This document shows positions 46,506 through 58,593 of a DNA stretch of 64,000 bases, one piece after another. The DNA is taken from positions 26,848,174 through 26,912,173 of the forward strand of contig JAOANR010000010.1 of the NCBI GenBank assembly GCA_030278955.1, written 5' to 3'. Under the pieces are notes generated by a model that worked only from the letters and a program-made list of their open reading frames with translations, made no database searches and had not been told where the DNA came from. Origin of the DNA: Hygrophila difformis. Taxonomy: Eukaryota > Streptophyta > Magnoliopsida > Lamiales > Acanthaceae. The position numbers and the translations under genes were made by a program. Numbering within the stretch: the stretch's first letter is position 1; each line of letters starts with the position of its first letter.

Positions 46506-46927
46506 AATTGCAAATTATTGTGGTGGGCCCCACCTGCATTAATTTTTTTTTTATTATACATAACTGTATAAAAACACATATAGATAATTTATTCTAATTG
46601 ATTTGTAGGCTTGTGTTCCGTTTAATGGACCCGTATTTAATCGAACAAATACCACTAAACCATAATTCATCATTCTCAAATTTCATCAAGAATTGGAATT
46701 TTTAATATTTTTTATCATGTTTTTGGATTTTTTAACACAAATTTAATAAAAAAGTAATATTTTTGTGTTTTTCAATACCAGCTTATTATTTATACAAAGT
46801 TGCAAATATCTATCAAATTCAACTGCTTTCTTATTTAAATAAGACCGGAATGCGATCAAATGCCCATGTTTAGACATGGAAATAGATTGAAAATAATGCG
46901 ATCAAATGCCCATATTTAAATAAGACC
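46506..46927. repeat. Segment A, right part (paired with 59812-60215)
   Basis: It continues segment A after the viral insert: aattgcaaattattgtggtg and onward match 59818-60215. Near 46850-46927 the word atgcgatcaaatgcccat is duplicated and the order is disturbed next to the copia LTR junction. Confidence 0.88.
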
Positions 46928-47592
46928 GGAATTCACCAATAACTTGACAAGATCAAAATTTGCAGCGGACACTTAATTCCCAAGTTGTTAGAATTTCGCA
47001 GGAACATTAACAAAATCAAGCAAACAAGAACACAAGGATTTACGTGGAAAACCCTTCCAATTCGAAAGGTAAAACCCACAAGGCTCTTGAGCCTATCTCA
47101 AATCCACTATCACCAAAAGGGATTACACAAAAGTCTGTAAAATCACAACTAAAGATGTGGCCTTATAACAACAAAAAGTCACCACAATCTCAACTCCACC
47201 AAGAACACCAAATCTGAAAAATAGGAACACAAACTGCAGCCCCGAACAGAAATTTATTCAAAAATTTCTAAACGTTGAAATTCGATCTCCACCGTACAAA
47301 ACAAAGAACGAGATGTCCCGCACCTGCTGTAAAAATTTTAGCCCGATCGGACAAGATTTGCTTCACCATTTTGCCGGAAATCAAAATCTGGACGGAGGAG
47401 AGTGGCTGCAGCATTTTTCTTGTTCTGCTTCTGGGTTCTCCTCTGCTGCTGCTGTGTGTGGAAAAATAAAATTGTTGACAGCTTCTCTCACAATAATAAT
47501 GAAGATGTCGTGTCTGCCTCATTCAATAATACACAAGGGGTGCCCAATTATTAAATATTTTGTTGACTTTAAGAGTTGGGAGGACCCCAACA
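46928..47592 (-). repeat. Copia 3' LTR (left)
   Basis: Nearly identical to 58594-59263 apart from scattered changes. It lacks the terminal TGTTG at its outer end (46928 side). The inner end is ...gaccccaaca. Confidence 0.93.
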
Positions 47593-47613
47593 AATCTCCC
47601 CTCTCCTCCCGAC
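47593..47613 (-). promoter_or_regulatory. Copia polypurine tract
   Basis: On the minus strand gggaggagaggggagatt lies directly before the 3' LTR. It is the expected primer for plus-strand synthesis. Confidence 0.85.
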
Positions 47614-49085
47614 TATGTGGAGGAACTTGTCATCCCGACAAGTGAGCAACAAAATTCAAATTTCCATCTTGGTACACATTTCGTAAGCATATCAGCTCCA
47701 TTCTCATATGTATGTACCTTCTCAATATATATCGACTTCTCATCCAACACATCACGCAACCAATGATATCTCGTATCAATGTGTTTAGACTTTGAATGAA
47801 AGCTAGGATGTTTACTAAGATGGATAGCACTTTGATTGTCACATAGTAAGGCATACCTCTCTTGTACATAGCCAAGCTCCTTGAGAAATTCCTTCAACCA
47901 AAGCAGCTCCTTGCACGCTTCAGTAGCTGCAATAAATTCAGCTTCAGTTGTTGACAACGCAACACATTTCTGCCTTCTAGACTGCCAAGAGATTGCTCCC
48001 CCTGCAAAGACAATCACATAACCTGAAGTGGATTTGCGAGTATCAATATCACCCGCCATATCAGCATCAGTGAAGCCACGAAGGACTAAATCCTCACTTC
48101 CAAAACAAAGTTTCAAATCTGATGTACCACGTAGGTATCTCAAGATCCACTTTACAGCTTTCCAATGTTCTCTTCCGGGATTTGAGAGAAAACGACTTAC
48201 AGTGCTCACACCATGGGCTATATCAGGCCTTGTACACACCATTGCATACATCAAACTTCCAACTGCTGATGAATATGGAACATTTTCCATATCTTTTTTC
48301 TCTTCTTCAGTTGAAGGACATTGAGAAACACTCAATTTCATATGTGTTGCCAATGGAGTACTAACAGGCTTAGCATTTCCCATATGAAACCTTTTAAGCA
48401 CCTTCTGAATGTAATTCTCTTGCGATAGCCAAAGTTTACCAACTTTTCTATCCCTCAAAATTCTTATTCCAAGAATTTGATTTGTAGCTCCCAAATCTTT
48501 CATAGAAAAGCACTTTCTCAACTCTTGCTTCAGCTCCCTAATTCTTGAAATACTCTGACTAACACTTAACATGTCGTCAACATAGAGCAACAAGATAATG
48601 AAATCATTTTCTGAGTACCTCTGCACAAATACACAATGATCATAATTGAGCTTTCGATAACCCTGTTGTTGCATCACTGACTCAAACTTCTTGTACCATT
48701 GTCTAGGAGCTTGTTTCAAACCATACAAGCTCTTTTTCAATTTGCAGACATAATCTTCTTTGCCCTGCACTTGAAATCCCTCAGGTTGCTCCATATAGAT
48801 ATCTTCATCTAAATCACCATGAAGAAATGTTGTCTTCACATCCATTTGTTCGATCTCGAGGTCAAGACTTGCAGCCATAGCTAACACAGATTGAATAGAA
48901 GACAATTTAACTACTGGAGAAAATATTTCATCAAAATCAATTCCTTTTCTCTGCTCGAAGCCTTTAACCACCAATCATGCTTTATACTTTGGCGTCAAAG
49001 AACCTTGTTCTTACTTCAGCCTGTAAACCCACTTATTTTTCAGGGCTCTCTTTCCTTTAGGTAATATCACCAATTCAAAGGTATC
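47613..49085 (-). pseudogene. Copia RT and RNase H, 3' part of pol
   Basis: From 48974 to 47613 an open 453-aa frame carries the copia RT: VKLSSIQSVLAMAA, QMDVKTTFLHGDL, LKKSLYGLKQAPRQW, and the catalytic YVDD (about 48580), then PYSSAVGSLMYAM. RNase H follows (FTDADMAG, SWQSRRQKCVALSTTEAEF, KHIDTRYHWLRD). Bases 48975-49085 continue upstream in frame (GKRALKNKWVYRLK) but with two stops. The gypsy insertion then separates it from the rest at 49086. Confidence 0.93.
49081..49085. repeat. Gypsy target-site duplication, left copy
   Basis: gtatc here is repeated at 56081-56085. It bounds the gypsy insertion exactly. Confidence 0.9.
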
Positions 49086-51574
49086 TGTAATACCCGAGAA
49101 TTTTCCAACATAAAATAAATACAATAAATAAAATAAATACAATAAATAAATAAATTCAGCAAATCAATAAATAAATTTAATCGAATGAGAAATGGAATTT
49201 AAATTAAAAAGGAATCAAAATTTCGAGAACCCGAGAAGCCGAAAACAATTTAGTCAAATAAATGGTCACACGTGAACCCAACATCGATGGACTCAATAAC
49301 TCGAGTCCGCATGTAAATTTAGACCCGAATAAAATGACGATAGGAAATAGGAGCCCGAAGATATCCCGGAAATCCGAATCCGAGAACATAGAGGGATAGA
49401 AGTCCGAAAGAGAGGAGGAAAAGCGCGACGGATCGCACGACCCGCCCGGACTGGAGTCCAGGCGTGAGTGGCGCGCTGGCCGCGCGGTGGTTGGCTTGGG
49501 AGCGCGCCATGGCCGCGCCATCTGGCAGAAACGACCCGTGCGAGATTTACTCGCCCGAATCCGGATATTCCGACTTCGGTTGAACACCTTTCGGTTCAAG
49601 GCTCTTAGAGGCAGACCTTGGACGCCCCTAGGTCTTGTTTACCTATAAATAACCTTTTTTGAAAGCTCCGAACACTTTTCAAACCCTACGATACTCGCTA
49701 TACACAAAACCCTAAATCCGGAAGTCATCGGAAGCACCAAAACCGAGCGGGGACTGCCGTGGACGAATTCGGATCTCTTCTAATACTGTGGTAAGTAGAT
49801 CCGTTCATCCATCTCGTTTTTAGTTCAAAAACGAAACCCTAACTCTCTTCTTTTCTTCTTTACACCCCGAATCGGATCTAGAACGTAGAACCCGACGAAC
49901 GGAGAGGATAAACGGTGGACTGGAAGCCAAGCCTTCGAAATAGACAATCCCGGACATCTACGAATCTGTAAGTTAATACTTACATGGTTTTGGGAGTAAT
50001 TAAAACACGAAAACTAAAAGCTTAATCAAATCTTTCAAAAATCTGTCATCTTGTGATTTCTACCGGCGCAACAGTTTTGTCTAATTTTTTCGAACCTTTA
50101 AAAATCTTCGAACGGAAAAATGTAAAACACAAAAAACGTTCCTAAGGCTTAGATATATCTACAGTAAAAGTTTCAGAATTTTTAGAGACGTTTTGATATC
50201 TGAAATTCACCCGAAACCGAACTGCTGAAACTTGGATCTTGAATTTCTTGACAGAACTTAGGTCCGATCTTGATGACGTTTTTGACACTAGTTATAAGCG
50301 GATTTAGATCTTTAGACGAACATGAAAGTTGTAGATAAATGTTTTAGGAAGGTCTCTGTAAAATTTCGTTAAGTTTGGAGTTGATTTGCTATGATAGATC
50401 TTGATAATCTTGAACTGTTGTACACGAAATTCGGACAGATTAATGTTATGACGAAAATTGTCGTTTTTGACCTATTTCAGTATCTCGGATTGAAAAAGTT
50501 AAAACACGAAAGTTGTTCATCTCGATGTTTCTGAGTCAGTGGTAAAATTTCAGAATTTTTGGAATTAAACTCGATTTTTAATGAATTTTGGAGTAAACTA
50601 TGGTTGACCGAGTCAAATCTTGAAATCTTGTTGAAACGGTGAAATTAGCCTTTAAGGTTGAAACGAGTAGAAATTCTTTGAAATAAGATACACGAAACGA
50701 GGAGGTTAAAATTTTGTGGGTTATGACTAAGCTAGATAATGTCAATGTTCTCTGCGGCTTGGGACATAAGAGCCCAAGTGTATGTCTAGGTTGACGTAAG
50801 AGCCCTAGCCAAATACTGATCGTATGGCTAGCGGACGAATTAACTCTAATTAAAAGATCGACCATGATACTTGTGGACATAAGAGCCCAGGCGTAAGGCT
50901 GGCGGACATAAGAGCCCTAGCGATGGTGATCTCTAAAAGATATGAAACGAGAAGTTTGCGAGAATTCCAAATTAAATCTGTATTAAATTGTGCTTTTATA
51001 TTTATGGAAATTTATTTAATTACTTTGCAAGCTATATTTAAGATCGTATGGAATCCATGACTTTTAAATCATGCGATTAAATTATTATTAAATGAATAGA
51101 TTACATTATGCACATGTTTCCTTTAAATTTAAATAAAGGCTTTGAAACCTCATAATCATGTACGCGTTAACTTACTCAGCAAGTTTTTGCTGACCAAACC
51201 ATATTTTTTCTTTTTTTTTCTTTCAGAGTTGAGAATTATGCATCGTCATATGCATACATGGAAATTTTGGGAAGATATATTATTTTGAATTATTGTATTA
51301 GACTAGATCTTGAATGAACGGGCCTGTTTAACCCGTGTTTTGGCCATATTGGCCCTATTTTAATTTCTGCTGCATTATACATATGTAATTATTATTTTCC
51401 GCTGCAACTTCGATGTATTATTTTCAAATTATATATGAATGGGCTGTTTGAATATTTTAAATTCTGAAAAACCATAGCCTTGCATCTCTTTAGTGAGCTC
51501 GGAGAAACCGTGTCTTGCTAGAGAGGTGTGGCGGTGACACCCCGACCTGGGTGACCAAAAACCGGGGTGTTACA
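49086..51574 (+). repeat. Gypsy 5' LTR
   Basis: 2489 bp. The TATA-like ctataaata is at 49643-49651. A short repeat gacataagagccc occurs four times near 50763-50925. Open frames on the minus strand (49204-49599 and 50578-50880) recur in the other LTR but are not genes. Confidence 0.93.
49643..49651 (+). promoter_or_regulatory. Gypsy LTR TATA box
   Basis: ctataaata is conserved in the 3' LTR (54180-54188) and in the solo-LTR-like copy (25074-25082, minus). It lies about 560 bp into the LTR, in a GC-poorer stretch after a GC-rich promoter-like region. Confidence 0.6.
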
Positions 51575-51577
51575 AGT

Positions 51578-51588
51578 TGGTATCAGAG
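51578..51588 (+). promoter_or_regulatory. Gypsy primer-binding site (tRNA-Met)
   Basis: tggtatcagag starts three bases after the 5' LTR. It matches the 3' end of initiator tRNA-Met in complement, as is usual for plant LTR elements. Confidence 0.9.
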
Positions 51589-52239
51589 ACCGGCTATTTT
51601 TAAACCATTATTATTTTTAAACTAGTATTAATATTTTGACTATTATTTTAAATTTTATAGTATTATTTCCATGGAGAAATTTTTATTTTAAAACCCATGG
51701 GAAAAATATATATATAGTGCATAAATTATTTTTGGGGGGAAATCATCATTCGCATTTGCATATTGCATCTCTTTTATGTAGAGAACTAGAATCTTGGCGA
51801 ATTTTAACTTAGAATCTTGACGAATATTAACTTAGACCTTTTGCTTGCACTAGATGACTTAGAGGCTTGACATCGAATTAGAAACGCTCACTAGAGACTG
51901 ATCTTGCCTTATTTCTAGATCCGTTCATCTAAGCGCACGCCTAAGCATAACAAATCTCGGCTTTAGCCATTCCTATCCTTGTACGAATTAGAAATTTTCC
52001 TCATGTGGAACAATAAAAATCAAGTTTTATTAAAACACTCTTTATTCAAAAAATCTTGTTTGGATTTCCAAACAACAAATCCGAAAATTCGAAATTCGAA
52101 ATTTGAAACTCACGATGCTCCAAACGTGGCCTTATGGGCGCGCGTTTAACACTTGATCTCACATACAATTCAGCAAATTTCTTGTTCAAGTGATCTATCT
52201 AAACTCTGATAAACTAATCTATATACGTTATAACAGAAA

Positions 52240-53334
52240 ATGGCACCTAGGAGAAACCCAAGGAAGGTAAGTCCAAACGGCACTGACGCTAACCTCCCCA
52301 ACGTGGCCAATAACAATGAGACCCCTCAAAACTTAGGAGAACGAGTACCTCCTGCACCCAACAACATGGAAGAACGTCTAAGGACTATGGAGGAAGTCCT
52401 TGTAGCATTAGGAAATGCCGAGGCACATAGGGCACAAACAGTACCTCCGCCAGTAGCCCGAGTCAACTACTTGGCATTAGTGAACCCTTACAACCCACCC
52501 CATTACGACGGCCAAGAGGATCCGGCGAAGTTGGAAGGTTGGATCCGTACCTTTGATAAGCTCTTGAATGCTATCAAGTGCCCTGATGAGGAGAAGATAC
52601 ACGTAGTGACCTACTACCTAGGAGGCGAAGCCGATGAGTGGTGGCAAAATCTCCAAGCGAATTCAGTGGAAGACGAAGAAGCCTACACCTGGGAAGAACT
52701 TAAGGAAGCTTTGAGGGAAAGATTCTACCCACTGAGCACCAAGACTGCGAAGTACGAGGAATTCATCAACCTAAAGCAAGGTGCGCAAACAGTGCAAGAG
52801 TACTACACCAAATTCAAGGAGCTAGTACGATTCGCTGCGAGGATAGTACCAACCGACTCTGACAAGGCTCAGAAATTCGAGATGGGTCTGAACCTTAGTA
52901 TCCGGGAGATACTTGCAGTAGGACAATTCACGAACCTGCAGACGATATATGACCGCGCTGTAACAATTGCTCGAATCCAGCAATTGAAGCGTAAGGAACA
53001 TGGCGAGTCGAACAAGGACTCGTAAGGACTTGAGAAAAAGGATAGGAAAGACAATGGATCCCGAAGGAAAGGAAATAAAGGTCTCAACAATGGGGGAGAC
53101 GACAACCGTGGTGCGTTTATACCACGCTGCCCACGATGAAACCGTGCACATCTGGTGCGCCAATGCCCGAAGCCTGGAACCTGCCGTAGGTGCGGCAAGC
53201 TTGGTCACAAGGCTGGTGGATGTCGAACGCCAGAGGAGGCGATCGAAAAAAGAGTAGATTTGGTGAACCTTCGGGAAGGAGAGAGGGACGAGGAACAAGA
53301 CCAAAACCCGAACCCTCTTGAGAATAATAAATAG
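52240..53334 (+). pseudogene. Gypsy Gag (retrotrans_gag plus zinc knuckle), two in-frame stops
   Basis: Start ATG 52240 (MAPRRNPRK). The Gag core has PPHYDGQEDPAKLEGWIRTF, EADEWW, TWEELKEALRERFYP and VQEYYTKFKEL. TAA at 53023-53025 interrupts it. The same frame continues through TGA at 53137-53139, which lies in the position of a knuckle Cys. It then has an intact CCHC knuckle CRRCGKLGHKAGGC (53180-53221) and ends at TAG 53332-53334. Gag forms the virus-like particle. Full length would be about 364 aa, normal for the family, and nothing of pol follows. Confidence 0.9.
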
Positions 53335-53376
53335 GCAGTTATGGGGACATAACTGAAGTTCTAAGGGGGAGAGGAT

Positions 53377-53622
53377 GTGATACCCCGTAAAAAAATTTAT
53401 TTTTGGAGTTCGATTCGATAAGATGTATCCTAAATCATAAATAAACAAATTCAAATTGTTTTGAACTACGTTATGGCTTGATCCTTTCACAGGGTACGTA
53501 GGCAGCTTAGAAGTTTTAATTCTAAGTTCAGTCACAAAATAATAAAACAAACAAAGGACCTTAGCACGAGAAAAGCCGAAACACAACTTCGAGGACGAAG
53601 TTGATTCTTAAGGAGGGTATAC
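53377..53622 (+). repeat. LTR-like 246-bp segment before the gypsy 3' LTR
   Basis: It starts TGATACCCCGTAAAA right after a purine tract (aagggggagaggatg, about 53362-53376). It ends with a second purine-rich tract (ttaaggagggtatac, 53608-53622) just before the 3' LTR proper. The same 240 bp forms the beginning of the solo-LTR-like copy at 25879-25642. It therefore behaves as LTR sequence in one copy and as internal sequence in the other. Confidence 0.82.
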
Positions 53623-56080
53623 TGTAATACCCGAGAATTTTCCAACATAAAATAAATACAATAAATAAAATAAATACAATAAATAAATAAATTCAGCAAA
53701 TCAATAAATAAATTTAATCGAATGAGAAATGGAATTTAAATTAAAAAGGAATCAAAATTTCGAGAACCCGGGAAGCCGAAAATAATTTAGTCAAATAAAT
53801 GGTCACATGTGAACCCAACATCGATGGACTCAATAACTCGAGTCCACATGCAAATTTAGACCCGAATAAAATGACGATAGGAAATAGGAGCCCGAAGATA
53901 TCCCGGAAATCCGAATCCGAGAACATAGAGGGATAGAAGTCCGAAAGAGAGGAGGAAAAGCGCGACGGATCGCACGACCCGCCCGGACCGGAGTCCAGGC
54001 GTGAGTGGCGCGCTGGCCGCGCGGTGGTTGGCTTGGTAGCGCGCCATGGCCGCGCCATCTAGCAGAAACGACCCGTGCGAGATTTACTCGCCCGAATCCG
54101 GATTTTCCGACTTCGGTAGAACACCTTTCGGCTCAAGGCTCTTAGAGGCAGACCTTGGACGCCCCTAGGTCTTGTTTACCTATAAATAACCTTTTTTGAA
54201 AGCTCCGAACACTTTTCAAACCCTACGATACTCGCTATACACAAAACCCTAAATCCGGAGGCACCAAAACCGAGCGGGGACTGCCGTGGACGAATTCGGA
54301 TCTCTTCTAACGCTGTGGTACGTAGATCCGTTCATCCATCTCGTTTTTAATTTAAAAACGAAACCCTAACTCTCTTCTTTTCTTCTTTACACCCCGAATC
54401 GGATCTAAAACGTAGAACCCGACGAACGGAGAGGATAAAAGGTGGACTGGAAGCCACGCCTTCGAAATAGACGATCCCGGACATCTACGAATCTGTAAGT
54501 TAATACTTACATGGTTTTGGGAGTAATTAAAACACGAAAACTAAAAGCTTAATCAAATCTTTCAAAAATCTGTCATCTTGTGATTTCTACCGGCGCAACA
54601 GTTTTGTCATCTTGTGATTTCTACCGGCGCAACAGTTTTGTCTAATTTTTCCGAACCTTTAAATTCTTCGAACGGAAAAACTTAAAACATGAAAAACGTT
54701 CCTAAGGCTTAGATCTATCTACTGTAAAATTTTCAGAATTTTTAGAGACGTTTCTTGACAGAACTTAGGTCCGATTTTGATGACGTTTTTGACACTAGTT
54801 ATAAGCGGATTTAGATCTTTAGCTGGACATGAAAGTTGTAGATAAATGTCTTAGGAAGGTCTCTGTAAAAGTTCGTTAAGTTTGGAGTTGATTTGCTATG
54901 ATAGATCTTGATAATCTTGAACTGCTGTACACGAAATTCGGACAGATTAATGTTATGATGAAAATTGACATTTTTGACCTGTTTTGGTATCTCGGATTGA
55001 AAAAGTTAAAAACAAAAGTTGTTCATCTCGATGTTTCTGAGTCAGTGGTAAAAGTTCAGAATTTTTGGAATTAAACTCGATTTTTAATGAATTTTGGAGT
55101 AACCTGTGGTTGATCGAGTCAAATCTTGAAATCTTGTTGAAACGGTGAAATTAGCCTGTAAGGTTGAAACGAGTAGAAATTCTTTGAAATAAGATACATG
55201 AAACGAGGAGGTTAAAATATTGTGGGTTATGATTAAGCTAGATACTGTCAATGTTCTCTGTGGCTTGGGACATAAGAGCCCAAGTGTATGTCTAGGTTGA
55301 CGTAAGAGCCCTAGCGAAACACTGATCGTATGGCTAGCGGACGGATTAACTATAATTAAAAGATCGACTATGATACTTGTGGACATAAGAGCCCAGGCGT
55401 AAGGCTGGCGGACATAAGAGCCCTAGCGATGGTGATCTCTAAAAGATATGAAACGAGAAGTTTGCGAGAATTCCAAATTAAATCTGTATTAAATTGTGCT
55501 TTTATATTTATGGCAATTTATTTAATTACTTTGCAAGCTATATTTAAGATCGTATGGAATCCATGACCTTTAAATCATGCGATTAAATTATTATTAAATG
55601 AATAGATTACATTATGCACATGTTTCCTTTAAATTTAATTAAAGGCTTTGAAACCTCATAATCATGTACGCGTTAACTTACTCAGCAAGTTTTTGCTGAC
55701 CAAACCATATTTTTCCTTTCTTTTTCTTTCAGAGTTGAGAATTATGCATCGTCATATGCATACATGGGAATTTTGGGAAGATATATTATTTTGAATTATT
55801 GTATTAGACTAGATCTTGCATGAACGGGCCTGTTTAACCCGTGTTTTGGCCATATTGGCCCTATTTTAATTTCCGCTGCATTATACATATGTAATTATTA
55901 TTTTCCGCTGCAACTTCGATGTATTATTTTCAAATTATATATGAATGGGCTGTTTGAATATTTTAAATTCTTAAAAACCATAGCCTTGCATCTCTTTAGT
56001 AAGCTCGGAGAAACCGTGTCTTGCTAAAGAGGTGTGGCGGTGACACCCCGACCTGGGTGACCAAAAACTGGGGTGTTACA
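53623..56080 (+). repeat. Gypsy 3' LTR
   Basis: 2458 bp, matching 49086-51574 with scattered changes, a 38-bp tandem duplication near 54568-54640 and small deletions (near 54255 and 54752). The TATA-like box is at 54180-54188. Confidence 0.93.
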
Positions 56081-57174
56081 GTATCATTATCATAAAGAGA
56101 CTTCATCTCATCTTTTCATGGCATGCAACCAATGCTCTTTATTCACACTCTTAATTGCTTAATCAAAGCATTCAGGTTCTCCCTCATCAGTCAAAATAAC
56201 ATATTCACCAGGAGAATATCTAGTAGACTGTTGTCTATCTCTTGTAGATCTCCTGAGAGGAACCTATTGAGCATGATCAAAATCATCATTGCCATCGTCC
56301 ACAACATGTTGATCATCTTCTCCCCGATCTTGTTGCACATCCGGTTCTTCATCATCTCCAGCTCGTGATCGTGTTATAGGAACCGGCTCAACATCTACAA
56401 AGTCATCTTGGGCATGAAAATAAGATTTCTTCAAATCTTCAATTGTCTGATTTTCCATAAACACAACATCACGACTCCTTACGAGCTTCTTTATAGCTGG
56501 GTTATACAATCTATAGCCAAACTCATCTTGACCATAGCCCAAAAAGATGCACGGCTTGCTTTTCACATCAAGCTTTGATCTCTCATCTTTTGGAACATGA
56601 ACATAGGCCTTGCAACCAAATACTCTCAAATGATCATATGATGAATTTTTACCTTTCCAAACTGTATCTGGAACATCTCCATTAAGAGCAACTGTGGGAG
56701 TCAAATTTATCACATGTGTAGCAGTCAATAAAGCTTCACCCCAAAAGGACTTAGGAAGTTTTGACTCTGCCAGAAGACATCGAACTCTCTCTAATAATGT
56801 TCGATTCATTCTCTCAGCTAACCCATTCAACTGAGGTGTTTTTGGAGGTGTCTTTGGATGTCAAATCCCATGTTTCCTTCAATAATCCTCAAATGGTCCA
56901 CGATACTCTCCCCCATTATCAGTACGGATTCACTTCAACTCTCTTCCAGTTTGTCTTTCAACTAAAGCATGGAAATCCTTGAACTTATCAAGTACTTGAC
57001 CCTTTGATCTCAACACATAGACCCATAGCTTCCTGGAATATCATCAATAAATGTCAGAAAATAAGATGCACCACTAAATGAGTGTACCTTCAACGGACCG
57101 AAGACATCTGAATGCACCAAGTCCAGTAAATTCTGCATTCGTCGAGGTTGATGAGTTTTGAATGAAACTCGGTG
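56081..57174 (-). pseudogene. Copia integrase and start of RT, 5' part of pol
   Basis: On the minus strand 57174-56840 decodes in pieces to an integrase core with several stops and frame changes. From 56830 to 56264 an open frame carries the integrase end (NGLAERMNRTLLERVRCLL, KSFWGEAL, VFGCKAYVHVP, KPCIFLGYG). An acidic linker with STRYSPGEYVILT (about 56240-56190) follows, leading to the break point at 56081 where the gypsy is inserted. The two halves (56081 and 49085) adjoin once the gypsy and one gtatc are removed. Confidence 0.87.
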
Positions 57175-58559
57175 TTACTTTCCTAAAAAACAATGTGGAC
57201 ATTTCTCCAAATTTGCATTATTCAATCCAGAAATAGCATTTTTTCTCACTAGAGTTTCGAGGCCTTTAGCACTTATGTAACTCAACCTTCTGTGCCACAA
57301 TTCAGGGGAATCTTGCTTCTCCACCAGGTTCACAGCATCACTGGAAACTGAAGCTTGCAACCAATATATGTTTGATCTCAGTATCTTACCTTTAGCAACC
57401 ACAAGAGATCCTTTACTCAGTCTCCATATACCATCACAGAAATTATTTCCATAACCATCTTTATCAAGTCTCCCAATAGAAATCAGATTCATACGAATAT
57501 TCGGTGCATGTCTGACATCCTTCAATCGCAATGTAGATCCATTGGCTATCTTCAAACAAATATCACCTGTGCCCACAACTTCAGATATATCATTATTTCC
57601 CATCCTTAATGAACCATACTTACCAGCATTGTAAGTAGAAAAGAAATCCCTTCTTGATGTGACATGGACTGCAGCACCTGTATCAGCAAACCAACTAACA
57701 TCAGAGGAAATTGTATTCACTGCATTTTCATCAAAGACAACAACGAGATCATCATTTGTAGTCGTGGCAACATGACTGGCATCCTTAGACTTTCCTGCAC
57801 CTGCATACCTGTTATCATTCTTCCACTTGAAGCAATATTTCTGGATATGGCCCTTCTTGTGACGGTAGTGACACTCAACATTCTTGTATCGAGATTTGGA
57901 TTTGCTCCTTTGTCTGCCCTTTTCAACATTTCTAGTTTTCTGTCTCCCCCTATTCTCTGCAACAAACAACTCATTCTGTGAAGATGGTGAACCTTGAGTT
58001 TTTCTTCTCATCTCCTCATTCATGATTCCACTTTTGGCATAATCAAGAGTCATTGCACCATCAGGAGCAGAATTAGTGTGTGATACCCTGAATTTCTCCC
58101 ACTTGTCAGGCAAAGTATTCAGCAACCATAATCCAAGAATCTTATCATCGAATTTCACTCCAACATTTGACAATTGATCCAATAACCCCTGAAACTCATG
58201 CACATGGTCAGTGATAGGAACATCTTCCTTATACCTCAATTGTATCAATTGTTTCAGCAAGAATAACTTATTATTCCTTGTCTTTGAAGCATAAAGCTTT
58301 TCAAGCTTATCCACAACATCTTGGCATGCGTCTCATTAGCAACCAAATTTAACACATTATCATCGACCCATTGTCGAATAAAACCACACACTTGTTGATG
58401 CTCAAAAGCCCAATCCTCATCTGATTTAGATTCTGGCTTCGAAGTAGCAAACACAGGTAGATGCAAACTTTTCACAAATAGAAGATCTTTCATCTTCCCC
58501 TGCCATTTGTGATAATTTATTCCATTCAATGAAATCATCCTGCTTGTATTAATTTCCAT
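57175..58559 (-). pseudogene. Copia Gag, zinc knuckle, protease and pre-integrase region
   Basis: The likely start is the ATG at 58559 (MEINTSRMISLNG), shortly after the primer site. A frameshift occurs near 58310-58325. The second frame (58314-57175, 379 aa) has the Gag core (LHEFQGLLDQLS-like), a knuckle CHYRHKKGHIQKYC in which the second Cys is Arg, and the protease site WFADTGAAVHVT near 57670. The GAG-pre-integrase signature ELWHRRLSYISAKGL follows. It ends at the C..C of the integrase zinc region. By family, Gag forms particles and the protease cuts the polyprotein. Confidence 0.9.
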
Positions 58560-58578
58560 AATTCTAACAACAACGACC

Positions 58579-58590
58579 GCTCTGATACCA
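58579..58590 (-). promoter_or_regulatory. Copia primer-binding site (tRNA-Met)
   Basis: The minus strand reads tggtatcagagc three bases inside the right LTR. It sets the orientation of the element: the right LTR is the 5' LTR. Confidence 0.9.
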
Positions 58591-58593
58591 CTC

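Larger units (their letters stand above)
49086..56080 (+). mobile_element. Ty3/gypsy-type, gag-only non-autonomous LTR element
   Basis: Two long LTRs (2489 and 2458 bp) start TGTAATACCCGAG and end GGGTGTTACA, with a perfect 5-bp TSD (gtatc). The 2-kb interior has a tRNA-Met primer site, a gag gene and a 3' purine tract. There is no protease, RT, RNase H or integrase, so it depended on a helper. It inserted antisense into the copia pol. Differences between the LTRs (several indels including a 38-bp tandem duplication at 54568-54640) show it is not very recent. Confidence 0.93.

Noticed and set aside
47275..47645. Repeated small ORFs in 47268-47645 and 58939-59298
   Set aside because: They lie in the two copia LTRs and mirror each other for that reason only.
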